Source: Chitinophaga sp. MM2321 (GTDB taxonomy: Bacteria; Bacteroidota; Bacteroidia; Chitinophagales; Chitinophagaceae). Taken from it: a stretch of 64,000 nucleotides of DNA. Both the position numbers and the translations under genes were made by a program. The DNA is taken from the NCBI RefSeq assembly GCF_964033635.1, contig NZ_OZ035533.1:1550001-1614000 (forward strand). Direction: 5' to 3'. Of the stretch, positions 34,405 to 44,200 are shown piece by piece; position 1 is the stretch's first letter; the number at the start of each line of letters is the position of its first letter. The notes under the pieces are model-generated. The model searched no databases. It saw only the letters and a program-made list of their open reading frames with translations, and was not told the DNA's origin.

Positions 34405-35055
34405 ATGAAAGCATTTATTTTCGATATGAATGGCACCATGATCAATGACATGGAATATCACCTGGATGGATGGCACAATATGTTAAAACGGCTGGGTGCT
34501 GATCTGAGCCGGGAAGTTGTAAGAAGCCATATGTATGGCAAAAATGAAGAGTTGCTGGTTCGTGTTTTTGGCGAGGACCATTTTACACAGCAGGAGATGC
34601 ACGACATCGCACATGAAAAAGAAGTACTGTACCAGGAAGCATTCCGGCCACACCTTGAACTGATTGCGGGCTTGTCTGATTTCCTGCAACAGGCGGCTGC
34701 CGCCAATATCCCGCTGGCGATAGGCTCTGCGGCCAATAATTTCAATATCGGTTTTGTGCTGGATAACCTCGAACTGCGGCATTACTTTAAGGCAGTGGTT
34801 AGCGCAGAGGATGTAGCCCATAGCAAACCTGATCCTGAAGTATTCCTGAAATGCGCGGCTGCACTGGGTGTAGCACCGGCCAACTGTATTGTATTTGAAG
34901 ATGCGCCCAAAGGTGTGGAAGCAGCTTTTAATGCAGGTATGGAAGCAGTGGTACTAACTACCATGCATACACGGGAAGAGTTTGCGCAGTATACAAACAT
35001 CAGGGCTTTTGTAACGGATTATAATGATCCGGCGTTGCAACAGCTTTTTACCTGA
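34405..35055 (+). CDS. HAD-family hydrolase, beta-phosphoglucomutase-like
   Basis: A 216-aa cytoplasmic phosphatase or phosphomutase. HAD motif I is FIFDMNGTM (nucleophile Asp8, with Asn replacing the usual second Asp), motif II is around LAIGSAANN, motif III is the Lys in SKPDPEVFL, and motif IV is FEDAPKGVEAA. A helical cap lies between motifs I and II. The loss of the second motif I aspartate (DMNGT for DxDGT) departs from the common form but is seen in several HAD members. A TATCTTCG box ends 4 nt before the ATG. Confidence 0.88.
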   Translation: MKAFIFDMNGTMINDMEYHLDGWHNMLKRLGADLSREVVRSHMYGKNEELLVRVFGEDHFTQQEMHDIAHEKEVLYQEAFRPHLELIAGLSDFLQQAAAANIPLAIGSAANNFNIGFVLDNLELRHYFKAVVSAEDVAHSKPDPEVFLKCAAALGVAPANCIVFEDAPKGVEAAFNAGMEAVVLTTMHTREEFAQYTNIRAFVTDYNDPALQQLFT

Positions 35056-35133
35056 CCTGCCGGTAAAGGGGAATATATTTTCTAAAGTCAGTACGGTAAC
35101 CTAAATTGCCGGGTTATTATAAATCTTGCTGGT

Positions 35134-35838
35134 ATGAAACGTTATTCAGGGCAAACAAGAATGTTGGTAGCAGTTGATTGTATCATCTTTGGTTTTGATG
35201 GACAAGAGTTGAAACTGTTACTGATCAAGCGCGGATTTGAGCCGGAGAAAAACAAGTGGAGCCTGATGGGCGGCTTTGTGCAACCTGATGAAAGTTTTGA
35301 AACAGCTGCTGCAAGTGTATTGCATCAGATGACCGGCCTGGAAGGCGTATACATGGAGCAGCTTCTGGCTTTCGGGGAGCCCGACCGCGACCCCGTGGAG
35401 CGCACCGTGTCCATCGCTTATTTTACCCTGATAGATATAAACCAGTCAAAACTACAGCTGAGCGACAACTATCATGCAGAATGGATTTCCCTGCATGAAC
35501 TGCCCGGCCTGATCTTCGATCATAGTCATATGGTGGAAATGGCCCTGGAAAAGTTGCGCTATAAAGCTGCCATTCACCCGTTGCTGTTTGAATTGCTGCC
35601 ATCAAAGTTCACGATCCCGCAATTACAGATCCTGTATGAAGCAGTATATGATGTAACTTTTGATAAACGTAATTTCAGCCGCAAAGTATTGTCCACCGGG
35701 CTGCTCGTAAAACAGAAAGACAAAGATAAACTCTCTTCCAAACGGGGCGCTTTCTACTATAAACTGGACAAGCGTAAGTACAATGCCAAGTTCAATGCTT
35801 TCCTGAATTTTGTAACAGATCCGGGAAACCTGAAGTAG
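35134..35838 (+). CDS. Nudix-related transcription regulator (NrtR/AraR type)
   Basis: A 234-aa protein with an N-terminal Nudix fold (residues about 8-140) and a C-terminal winged helix (about 150-230, FTIPQLQILYEAVYDVTFDK then RNFSRKVLSTGLL). The Nudix box is degenerate: the REUxEExGU part reads SVLHQMTGL, losing the metal-binding glutamates, so it should bind but not hydrolyse a ligand. Bacteroides thetaiotaomicron AraR (BT0354), an arabinose regulator, belongs to this class. It converges on the GH2 gene with a 15-nt gap, so a sugar-related role is plausible. Confidence 0.88.
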   Translation: MKRYSGQTRMLVAVDCIIFGFDGQELKLLLIKRGFEPEKNKWSLMGGFVQPDESFETAAASVLHQMTGLEGVYMEQLLAFGEPDRDPVERTVSIAYFTLIDINQSKLQLSDNYHAEWISLHELPGLIFDHSHMVEMALEKLRYKAAIHPLLFELLPSKFTIPQLQILYEAVYDVTFDKRNFSRKVLSTGLLVKQKDKDKLSSKRGAFYYKLDKRKYNAKFNAFLNFVTDPGNLK

Positions 35839-35853
35839 CGCGCTTTTAAGTTG

Positions 35854-38628
35854 TTATTTTTCTACCTGTAGCCATAGCACACCACTTACCGGCGTATAAT
35901 TCAGCATGATATTACTTTGGCTTTGCGGCCCCATCTGTGCGGCATCATGGAACTTATTACCAATAGGAGCGATGGCCTGCAAAAAGCCGATGTCTCCTTC
36001 CGGGAATGCCGGGGCTGTTTTTTGGTTGCCAATTGCCGGCGCCTGTGGATGGAACACCTGTAAAAACGTACCTGCGTTACCGGTATAAAAGGTAAATGAT
36101 GGCTCCTCACTGCTAAACGTGGCTTTGTATACATTGGCATGATAACCTTTAAATTCTGGATACACCCAGCTTTCGCCGGTAACGGTATTGTTATACGCTT
36201 TGTACCAGCTACCAAATTGTTGTCCTTTTAAACGATTCTTCCACACCCTGTAAGGACCCTGACCTGTCCATGCCAGCCCTTTTATTTTCTCTTCCGGATA
36301 ACGGAAGGTGATACCGATAAACGGACTTTCCCCTTTGAAGGAATAGCTGTAATCCAGTCGTACCGGCATACCGGGACTGAATGTCCATTTAACCTGGAGG
36401 AAACCATTTCCTTCATATCTCGCCATAATCGTATAGTCAGCTCCGTTAGTAGCCGGTGTAAACTGCTTCAGTTCCTGTTTTGTGCCTGCGAGCACCGGAC
36501 CCCCGCCCAGGGATATTTTTCCTTTGGGAGTGAGGAGTTGTAACAGTTGCCCGTTAGCCTGACTGAAATAATAATCGATGCCGGCATGATGTACGATCAG
36601 GCTGTCGCCCGCTATGGTAGTGTGCGTAGCCGTTTTCTTAGTTTTCTGTAGATTATTGTCATTTATGTGCAACTCCCTTTGTGCCAGGGCTGCGGGCGAT
36701 TGCAGCGGCCAGCTGCGGGTGATCACTTCCCGGCCATAAGGATCATACGCATGCAGGTAGAGGATGTCTGCGTCTTCCCAATGATCGGGTAACGACAGTT
36801 GCAGGAATCCTTTGGTACCAGGTGCAAGATCCGGTGCAGTGGCTGTACCGGAGGCAATGGTGTCTGCCGTATTATTTTTTTGGGGAGATGGGACCCTGGC
36901 CAACGCCCACCTGAAACTGCATTGTGCCAATGACGTATAGTCGTAACGGTTTTCTACCGGAATCCTGCCATTAAAGCCTGTTGATATAACGGGCAGGGTT
37001 ATATGAATCGGGGACCATAGTTCTTTGATCGTAAAAAAGCTGGCTTCTTTTTCCCGATGTGGACCTACAATTCCATCAGGTGCATGGTTGCCATCTGTAT
37101 CTATGATCCCGTTCTTATCGGTGCGCACCAGTCCCTCATCACTGAAAGCCCACAGAAAGCCGCCTGCACCACGGGGATGGAACAGCAACTGGTTCCAGAA
37201 GTCTTCCAGGCCGGCGCCCATACCGCCATCGTAGAGGCCATGCATAAATTCAGTGGGCATATAAATATCCTGGTCGTATAAGCTGGCATTTACCACGTAG
37301 TTGAATACGGGATAGTGTTTGGTATCAACGCCATTGAATCTTTCCCATGGATGCAATACAGGACGGTGTTGTGGGTCATACAGGTCGTAATCCCCGTCCA
37401 GCGCACGGTTGAAGCCACCTTCGTTGCCGTTGTCCCAGAACACAATGGAGGGATGGTTTACATCCCGGATCACCAGTTCCTTTACCAGCTTTCTGCCTAC
37501 TACCGTGTCGTAAGCGGCTTGCCAGCCGGTGAGCTCATCGAGTACAAAGAGACCGAGCGAATCACACACATCGAGGAAATGTTTATCCGGTGGATAGTGT
37601 GACATGCGTACGGCATTCATGTTCATGTCCTTCATCAGGTTTACATCCAGCAGGCTGATTTCTTTGTTTAGTGTGCGCCCGGTTTCAGGCCACGCACTGT
37701 GGCGGTTTACCCCTTTAAACATGATCCGGGCACCGTTTACATAAATGCCGTCGTGTGGTTTTATTTCAATGGTGCGGAAACCGAATGGCTGTGTAATACT
37801 ATGCCCCACTTTATTGCCCTGCTTTAACTGAAGGGTTACCTGGTACAGATGCGGGAATTCCGGGCTCCACGTAGCGGGTTGACGGTATTGTTGTTGCAAG
37901 GTATATTCCTGTTTGCCGTTGCTGCTCACGCTGACGGGACTGCCCACAGCTTTCCCATCCCTGGTGCTCACCTGGGCGGTTAGTGTATAGCCCTTTGGCA
38001 GGAGTGTTGTAAAAGCCTGGAGTGTGAATGCTCCGTTTGCCGCGGCATTAATGGCAACACGGTCTATGTGGGTCAATGGTTTCACTTCCAGGTAAACAGG
38101 TCTGTAAATGCCGCCTAACACCCAGAAATCACCATTGCGTTCGGCCCTGTTCACTCCTGCATTGGCCGACATTTTATGTACGGTTACTTCCAACAGGTTG
38201 GCGCTATCGCTGCGCAATAATTTTGTGATGTCGTATTTAAACTCGTAGAATCCGCCCTGGTGTATTTCACCCGCGGACTTGCCGTTGATCTTCACATCAG
38301 CATCTGTCATCACGCCTTCAAATACCAGGTTAACAGCCTTCTGTTGCCAGTCTGCCGGTGTCTGAAAATGATGACGGTAAATGCCGTGTTCCGTTGCTTT
38401 TATTTTATCGTGTCCGTAATTGTAGTCGCCGAAGCCTTGTTGCTCCCAGTTGGAAGGCACGGGAATGGTGGTCCATTTGCCGCTGTTATGGCCGCCGGAA
38501 CAATAAAAGTCCCAATTCACCGTATGGTCTTTACCGGTGCCGGAAAGGTATATCTGTTGGGTTTCCTGTGCGAAGGTTACCTGGAAACATAACATGGCTC
38601 CCAGTAAAAGAAAAAATCTGTCAGGCAT
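35854..38628 (-). CDS. Exported glycoside hydrolase family 2, beta-galactosidase-like
   Basis: A 924-aa enzyme with a signal peptide (residues 1-21, ending VTFAQ). It has the GH2 order: sugar-binding jelly roll (IPVPSNWEQQGFGDY), immunoglobulin-like domain, TIM barrel (VNRHSAWPETGRTLNKE), then C-terminal beta-sandwich domains. The acid/base glutamate is in FWDNGNEGG (about residue 401), and a candidate nucleophile glutamate is in PTEFMHG (about 459). The ATG at 38628 was chosen over an upstream TTG because it begins the signal peptide. It is the last gene of PUL 1 and probably acts in the periplasm on oligosaccharides imported by SusC/D. Confidence 0.88.
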   Translation of the reverse strand: MPDRFFLLLGAMLCFQVTFAQETQQIYLSGTGKDHTVNWDFYCSGGHNSGKWTTIPVPSNWEQQGFGDYNYGHDKIKATEHGIYRHHFQTPADWQQKAVNLVFEGVMTDADVKINGKSAGEIHQGGFYEFKYDITKLLRSDSANLLEVTVHKMSANAGVNRAERNGDFWVLGGIYRPVYLEVKPLTHIDRVAINAAANGAFTLQAFTTLLPKGYTLTAQVSTRDGKAVGSPVSVSSNGKQEYTLQQQYRQPATWSPEFPHLYQVTLQLKQGNKVGHSITQPFGFRTIEIKPHDGIYVNGARIMFKGVNRHSAWPETGRTLNKEISLLDVNLMKDMNMNAVRMSHYPPDKHFLDVCDSLGLFVLDELTGWQAAYDTVVGRKLVKELVIRDVNHPSIVFWDNGNEGGFNRALDGDYDLYDPQHRPVLHPWERFNGVDTKHYPVFNYVVNASLYDQDIYMPTEFMHGLYDGGMGAGLEDFWNQLLFHPRGAGGFLWAFSDEGLVRTDKNGIIDTDGNHAPDGIVGPHREKEASFFTIKELWSPIHITLPVISTGFNGRIPVENRYDYTSLAQCSFRWALARVPSPQKNNTADTIASGTATAPDLAPGTKGFLQLSLPDHWEDADILYLHAYDPYGREVITRSWPLQSPAALAQRELHINDNNLQKTKKTATHTTIAGDSLIVHHAGIDYYFSQANGQLLQLLTPKGKISLGGGPVLAGTKQELKQFTPATNGADYTIMARYEGNGFLQVKWTFSPGMPVRLDYSYSFKGESPFIGITFRYPEEKIKGLAWTGQGPYRVWKNRLKGQQFGSWYKAYNNTVTGESWVYPEFKGYHANVYKATFSSEEPSFTFYTGNAGTFLQVFHPQAPAIGNQKTAPAFPEGDIGFLQAIAPIGNKFHDAAQMGPQSQSNIMLNYTPVSGVLWLQVEK

Positions 38629-38691
38629 AAAGTGGAAATTAAAATGCCTGTACAAGATAAAAGAAATTCTTTTTTAGGTAGTCCCTATTTT

Positions 38692-38784
38692 TTATCGGTT
38701 GTTATTCTCCATGCCGGAATCATTCAATTGCTGCAACGCTTTCTTTAACGTGCTGATAAGGTAGCCACCACGCCCATTACGCAT
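38692..38784 (-). CDS. Possible 30-aa peptide
   Basis: A small ORF between the phosphodiesterase and GH2 genes in PUL 1, beginning MRNGRGGYLISTLKKALQQL and ending ENNNR. It looks soluble and helical. It could be a remnant of a longer protein's C-terminus or chance. I do not recognise it. Confidence 0.2.
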   Translation of the reverse strand: MRNGRGGYLISTLKKALQQLNDSGMENNNR

Positions 38785-38789
38785 GGAGG

Positions 38790-39584
38790 TTACTTGGTGG
38801 TGGTTTTTGGAATGTTATGGATTACATCATACAGTTCTTCCGGATAATCTGTTCCAATTATATCCACGCCCAGGTCCATCAGTTTATAGTAACAGGTTTT
38901 GGTGGACGGTGTACCCCAGAAGCGGAAGGGGAACCCCTGCTGGTGTACGCTGTTTATGACCGTTGTTATTTTTTCCAGGTCTGCCGGTACCAGGGTGCCT
39001 TTGCCGTTCCATTTACTGTAGCGGTGAAAATCTATGCTCACAAGACCCACCCGTTGTTTTAACGCGGCCGGATATACGCTGTCGGGTCTGCCGTCAAAAA
39101 AGAACAGCGGATCATATTGCTGCCAGTCCGTTATAGCAGGGACATTGCCGGAGAGCACTATTTTTACGGCGTTCGGGTTTACACTGCGGTCAAAATACCT
39201 ACGATAGGGAAGCAGCAGTTCCTGCAAAGCCTGCAAAGTGGGCGCGGAGGCTGTTTTAATATCTATCAGCAATTGCAGTGGTGCGCTGTCTGCATACGGT
39301 TTGCCATTATTCAATGTAAACTGCCTTACCACCGGGAGGAGATACATTTCTTTAAACGTACGGAAAGCGTTGATATCCTTGCTGTCGTGTGCCACGTACA
39401 GTACGCCGTCTTTCAGGTGTATATCTGCTTCTATGGAGCCGAATTGCAAGGCTGCGGCCTGGTAGAAAGGCATGCTGCGCTCGTAGTCGTTGTGCGAATG
39501 CGCATTAGCCAGCGTGTATGTTTTCGTTTGTGCATGTGCGTTAAGAATGAATAGCACACCAGACAATAAGAGAAAGGTTTTCAA
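38790..39584 (-). CDS. Exported glycerophosphodiester phosphodiesterase-like protein
   Basis: A 264-aa protein with signal peptide (ending NAHAQ, about residue 19). The GDPD-type active site is recognisable: AHSHNDYERS (His-Asn), GSIEADIHLKDG (Glu/Asp metal ligands) and VAHD (second His); LLIDIKTASAP and the C-terminal VDIIGTDYPEEL complete the barrel. It should cleave a phosphodiester, but the substrate is unknown. The start is a TTG, immediately preceded by an in-frame TAA, so no longer start is possible. It sits between susD and the GH2 gene of PUL 1. Confidence 0.8.
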   Translation of the reverse strand: MKTFLLLSGVLFILNAHAQTKTYTLANAHSHNDYERSMPFYQAAALQFGSIEADIHLKDGVLYVAHDSKDINAFRTFKEMYLLPVVRQFTLNNGKPYADSAPLQLLIDIKTASAPTLQALQELLLPYRRYFDRSVNPNAVKIVLSGNVPAITDWQQYDPLFFFDGRPDSVYPAALKQRVGLVSIDFHRYSKWNGKGTLVPADLEKITTVINSVHQQGFPFRFWGTPSTKTCYYKLMDLGVDIIGTDYPEELYDVIHNIPKTTTK

Positions 39585-39611
39585 TTAAAAAGGGTTTTAT
39601 GCATTAATAGA

Positions 39612-39707
39612 ATTTACGGATTTTCCGATCTTGAAATTTTATTTTGCTGTCACACTTCTACTAACAAAATAATCAAAACAAATTCCAAAATCAAAAAATC
39701 CGTAAAT
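39612..39707. repeat. Imperfect intergenic palindrome, family member 3
   Basis: The left arm 39612-39646 (ATTTACGGATTTTCCGATCT onward) and right arm 39665-39707 are imperfect reverse complements, built of the same ATTTACGGATTTTT / GAATTT units as the elements near 3.1 and 26.3 kb. It lies between the susD stop and the phosphodiesterase start, where it could attenuate read-through within PUL 1. Confidence 0.6.
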
Positions 39708-39714
39708 GTATTAT

Positions 39715-41229
39715 TTACCAGCCCTGGTTTTGTGTGTACTGGCCACCACTGGCGTCTATTACGCGTTGTGGTATAGGCCATACACTGTGAACAGCCGGGT
39801 CAAAATTGCGGGCGGGCCATGCCACTACATTATTTACGGTATGCAGCGGTTTGGCGTATGTGGCCTTTGCATCTCCCCACCTTACCAGGTCGCGGTGACG
39901 GTCGGCCCATTCACCGGCGAGTTCGCATCTTCTTTCATGTTTCAGATCAGCGAGGGTTGCATCGGTTTTAGGTGTTAAATGCGCACGCTTGCGGATGGCA
40001 TTGATTTCCGTGTCTGCATTCTTTCCCTGCATCAGTTCCGCTTCGGCTTTGATGAGCAACACTTCTGCATAGCGGATCAGCGGCGGGTTTAAAGCCGTTG
40101 TCGGATGGTCGCCATTAGGGCTAAGGTAAGTGCCGATAGGACTGGCATACTCAAATGGCTCCATGTACTTGCGGAACTGGTAACCGGATCTGCTGTTGCT
40201 GGATTTATACACCATCGTATCACCAAAGTATTTGAATTTGTCGCCCGGTTTCAGGATGGTGGCTCCCCGGCGGATATCCCCCGGCTCATATTCGTCAAAC
40301 AGCTCTTTGGTAGGCATGTAATATCCCCAGCCATTATAAAGTCCCCAGCCGGTTTGTTCCAGCATTACGCCCGGTAAGATACTACCCCACCCAGAAGTGC
40401 CCACAGAAGTGCTGTAGGCAGACCAGATATATTCTGCCGTCCAGTTGTTGGCAATGGTAAATACATCTGAAAAATTATCCAGCAAACGATGCTTGCCACT
40501 CAGGATCACAGAATCAGCATATTTTTCCGCATTAACGTAATCTTTTTTGTAGAGATACATTTTAGCCAGGATCGCGAAGGCAGCTGTTTTGTGGGCATGA
40601 CCATAATCTTTTTTGTCGTAGGTATCAAAGTAGGGCAGCAATGCAGCCGCCTGTTTCAGATCGGATGCAACAGAATCATAATTCTCCGTTATATTCTTGG
40701 CTCTTGGTACTACTTCACCCGGTGTAGGTTCGTACTTGCTGGCAATGGGTATCCCTCCGTTGTCATTGGCATAATTGGCCGCCAACTGGAAGTACATCAG
40801 GCCACTGAGAAAATAGGCTTCACCGAGGTAACGGTTTTTCAGGTTTTCATCCATCGGGATAGCCGGTACATTTTTAAGGATATCGTTAGCTCGCTTGATG
40901 ACGTTGAAACGCAGATCCCACTGGCCTTCCGTATAGCTGCCACCTATAAACGAAGGATTGAAGTCCTTGACATATTCTCCTTCCGGCTTGCTACGACCCA
41001 CCACCATATCATCACTGGCATCTATGAACCAAAAGAATCCGCGGCCATAAAAGTCTTCATCATCAAAAGGCTGGTAGGCGGCATTTAATCCTGCGAGCGC
41101 ATCTTTATCTGTTTTCCAGAAATTACTGACAGAAGGGGAGCCCTCCGGCGTAACATCCAGGTTTTTGTTGCAGGCACCCGCTAACGCGATACCAGCTATA
41201 ATGGAGATAGTGTTAATGAGCTTTTTCAT
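39715..41229 (-). CDS. SusD/RagB surface glycan-binding lipoprotein, PUL 1
   Basis: A 504-aa outer-membrane lipoprotein. The lipobox is IALAGAC, with the lipidated cysteine at about residue 20. SusD fold marks are FWKTDKDALAGLNAAYQPF, the tetratricopeptide-like helices (YLGEAYFLSGLMYFQLAANY) and the C-terminal RYAEVLLIKAEAELMQGKN followed by WADRHRDLVRW. It caps the SusC porin and captures the ligand. It starts 19 nt after the susC stop. Confidence 0.96.
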   Translation of the reverse strand: MKKLINTISIIAGIALAGACNKNLDVTPEGSPSVSNFWKTDKDALAGLNAAYQPFDDEDFYGRGFFWFIDASDDMVVGRSKPEGEYVKDFNPSFIGGSYTEGQWDLRFNVIKRANDILKNVPAIPMDENLKNRYLGEAYFLSGLMYFQLAANYANDNGGIPIASKYEPTPGEVVPRAKNITENYDSVASDLKQAAALLPYFDTYDKKDYGHAHKTAAFAILAKMYLYKKDYVNAEKYADSVILSGKHRLLDNFSDVFTIANNWTAEYIWSAYSTSVGTSGWGSILPGVMLEQTGWGLYNGWGYYMPTKELFDEYEPGDIRRGATILKPGDKFKYFGDTMVYKSSNSRSGYQFRKYMEPFEYASPIGTYLSPNGDHPTTALNPPLIRYAEVLLIKAEAELMQGKNADTEINAIRKRAHLTPKTDATLADLKHERRCELAGEWADRHRDLVRWGDAKATYAKPLHTVNNVVAWPARNFDPAVHSVWPIPQRVIDASGGQYTQNQGW

Positions 41230-41248
41230 TTCTTGTGTGCTTAGTTGT

Positions 41249-44200
41249 TTAGAAATTTACATTCAGACCTACCAGGAAACTTCTTGCCTGTGGATAACGG
41301 CCCAGGTCAATACCATAATTGTCGGTACCTACTTCAGGGTCCATGCCACTGTATTTGGTGAAAGTAAGCAGGTTGCTACCGGTAACGTACACACGTAATT
41401 TATTCATATGAACACGTTTGCTCAGTGCATCCGGTAATGTATAGCCCAGTGTTACGTTTTTGAGGCGCAGATAAGAACCATCTTCGAGATACCAGTCGGA
41501 AGTAGTACCGAAGTTGGCGTTAGCATCGCCAACGGATACACGGGGAATGTTTGTATGCGTATTCTCCGGTGTCCAGGCATTTTTTACATCGGCCAGCAGG
41601 TTGTAACCCTGACCGGTGATGAGTGGCGCCAGACCGGTATATTTTACAGCATTGAATAATTTGTTGCCATATACACCCTGTGCAAAAATGTTGATATCAA
41701 ATCCTTTGTAACTGGCATTGAAGCTAAATCCATAAGTAAACCTGGGATAAGCAGAACCAGCATACTGACGGTCATTATTATCAATTTTACCATCAGGCTT
41801 GCCGTCAGGGCCACTTACATCCAGGAATTTAATATCGCCCGGTTTGGCATTTGGCTGGATCTTCGAAGTAACCCCATCTTTCGTGAAAGTATATTCGTCA
41901 ATTTCTTTTTGTGACTGGAAAAGACCGGCTGTTTTTACTACATAGTAATAGTAGAGCGGATATCCTTCTTCCACACGTACCGGTGTAATGGAACTGCGTA
42001 CATTGATATCTGAAGTAGGATACACCTTGCTTCCTAATCCCAGTTCCAGCAACTTGTTGGTAACGCTGGCAAAGTTGGCGCTTACACTGTATTGCAGCGG
42101 AGAATTGTTGTTGTTGCTATAGGTAAGACCTAATTCAATACCATTGTCTTTTACATCACCCACATTTCTCCAGGTACCTTCAGGTACACCATCCGTTACC
42201 ATCGGTGGTTTTTTCAATAACATCCGCTCTGTTTTCTTGACGAAATAATCGGCGGTGAGACTTAGCCGGTTATTGAAGAATCCCGCATCCAGGCCAATAT
42301 TGAATTGTTTGGATTCAGCCCAGGTTAATGAAGGATTGGCAATTGCTTTTTCTGCATAGCCAGCATTGACTTTAGGATCCAGTCCCCCATAGGTGGTGGT
42401 TTTTGCCATCAGCGGACTAACCGCATCAAAGCCGAGACTACCGAGGTTACCCAGTTTACCATAACTGGATCGTAATTTTAGAAAACTCAATACATCATCT
42501 ATATGCCAGTCTTTCACAAATTTTTCATTCGTAAATACCCATCCTGCTGAAGCGGAGTAGTAATTGCGATAACGGTTCTGCGCTGCAACCAGTGATGATC
42601 CATCACGGCGGCCCAATACGGAGAGCAGGTATTTCGCCTGGTAGTCATAGTTCACACGGCCAAAGAATGACTGTAATGCTTCGATATTTTTACCACCGAA
42701 AGTACCATCCGGATCATATGCAGTAGCATTCTGTGCATAACGGTATTTTGGACTTTCATCATTAAAGCCTGTTACCAGTATTTGTGAATATTCCCACTGC
42801 TTGCGCTGGTAGCTGAATCCACCTACTGCATTAATATGATGCTGGTTCAATTGCTTGTCATAGGTAAGGGTTTGCTCCGCCAGCATGTCGTTGGAATTAT
42901 TGTGATATTCCCTGAGACTATTGAAGTCAAAGATCTTTCCTATTTCCAGTACGCGGGAAGTAAATTCTTTCTGTGTTTCAAATACTTTGTTGAAAGAAAG
43001 GTTGGAACGGAACAACAGGTTGGCCGGTAATTTTATTTCTATATAAGGATTGATCAAAAGGAAACTTTTGGGTGTTTTGTTATCGAGCCTTTCGAGGTAA
43101 GCCACCGGGTTAATAACGTCGCCGTAAGCATTGGCCGTAGCTACCGGAAGACCGCTGTAACCGCCGCTGGCAGTGTAGGGAGCAACACTGGGTGTGTAAA
43201 AGGTAGCCATCAGTACAGCGCCGGTGTAGCCGCTGGTGGTATTCGCACCGTTGCCATTGGATTGTGCATAGGACATGTTCTCGCCAAACTTCAGCCAGGG
43301 TGTTAGCTGATGTTCTGAGTTGACACGGAAATTATATCGCTGGTTATAGGTGTTCAGCAGTATTCCGTCCTGTTTGCGATAGCCCATACCGATGTAGTAT
43401 TTGGACTTCTCGTTACCACCCGTTACATCCAGGTTGTATTCCTGTATTTTGCCCGTCCGGAAAATATCGTCTACCCAGTTGGTTCTGGTAATAGCGCCAT
43501 CAGGATTTTTTGCTGCATCATATTCATCTTTCCTGGGTACGCCGGAATTATCGGCAGCCTGGTTCATGACGCTGTTAAACTCTGCGGCATTCAATGCCTG
43601 TAATGTTTTCCAGGCTTTTTGTGTACCGTATTTGGCATCCAGGTTAACAGACATCTTCCCCTGTTTTCCTTTTTTGGTGGTGATCAGTACCACACCACCG
43701 GAAGCCCTGGCGCCGTAAATGGCGGCAGCAGCATCTTTCAGCACGGAGATGGATTCAATATCCGCAGGGTTTACCAACCCGTCGTAGATCACACCATCTA
43801 CTACATACAGTGGTGTTTCTCCGTTGATACCACCCATACCACGGATGTATACTTTGGGGGCAGAGGTAGGATCACCACCCTGATTTTGTACAGTTACACC
43901 GGGGGCCTTTCCCTGTAAAGCCTCTTCCACACTGTTGACAGAGCGGGAAGATAATTTATCCAGCTTTACATCGGTGATAGCGCCGGTGATTTTTGTTTTA
44001 CTCTGTGTACCATAACCGACTACCAGTACCTGGCTCAACTCTTTGCTGCTGATCTCCAGTATAATGTTGATGGGCGTACCCGTATAAGTAACTTCCTGTG
44101 TTTTATAACCGATCATGGAAATACTCAACACAATATCGCCGGGCGTATTGGTAGAAATAGCAAAGTTTCCTTTTGTATCGGTCAGTGCGCCTTTGGTACT

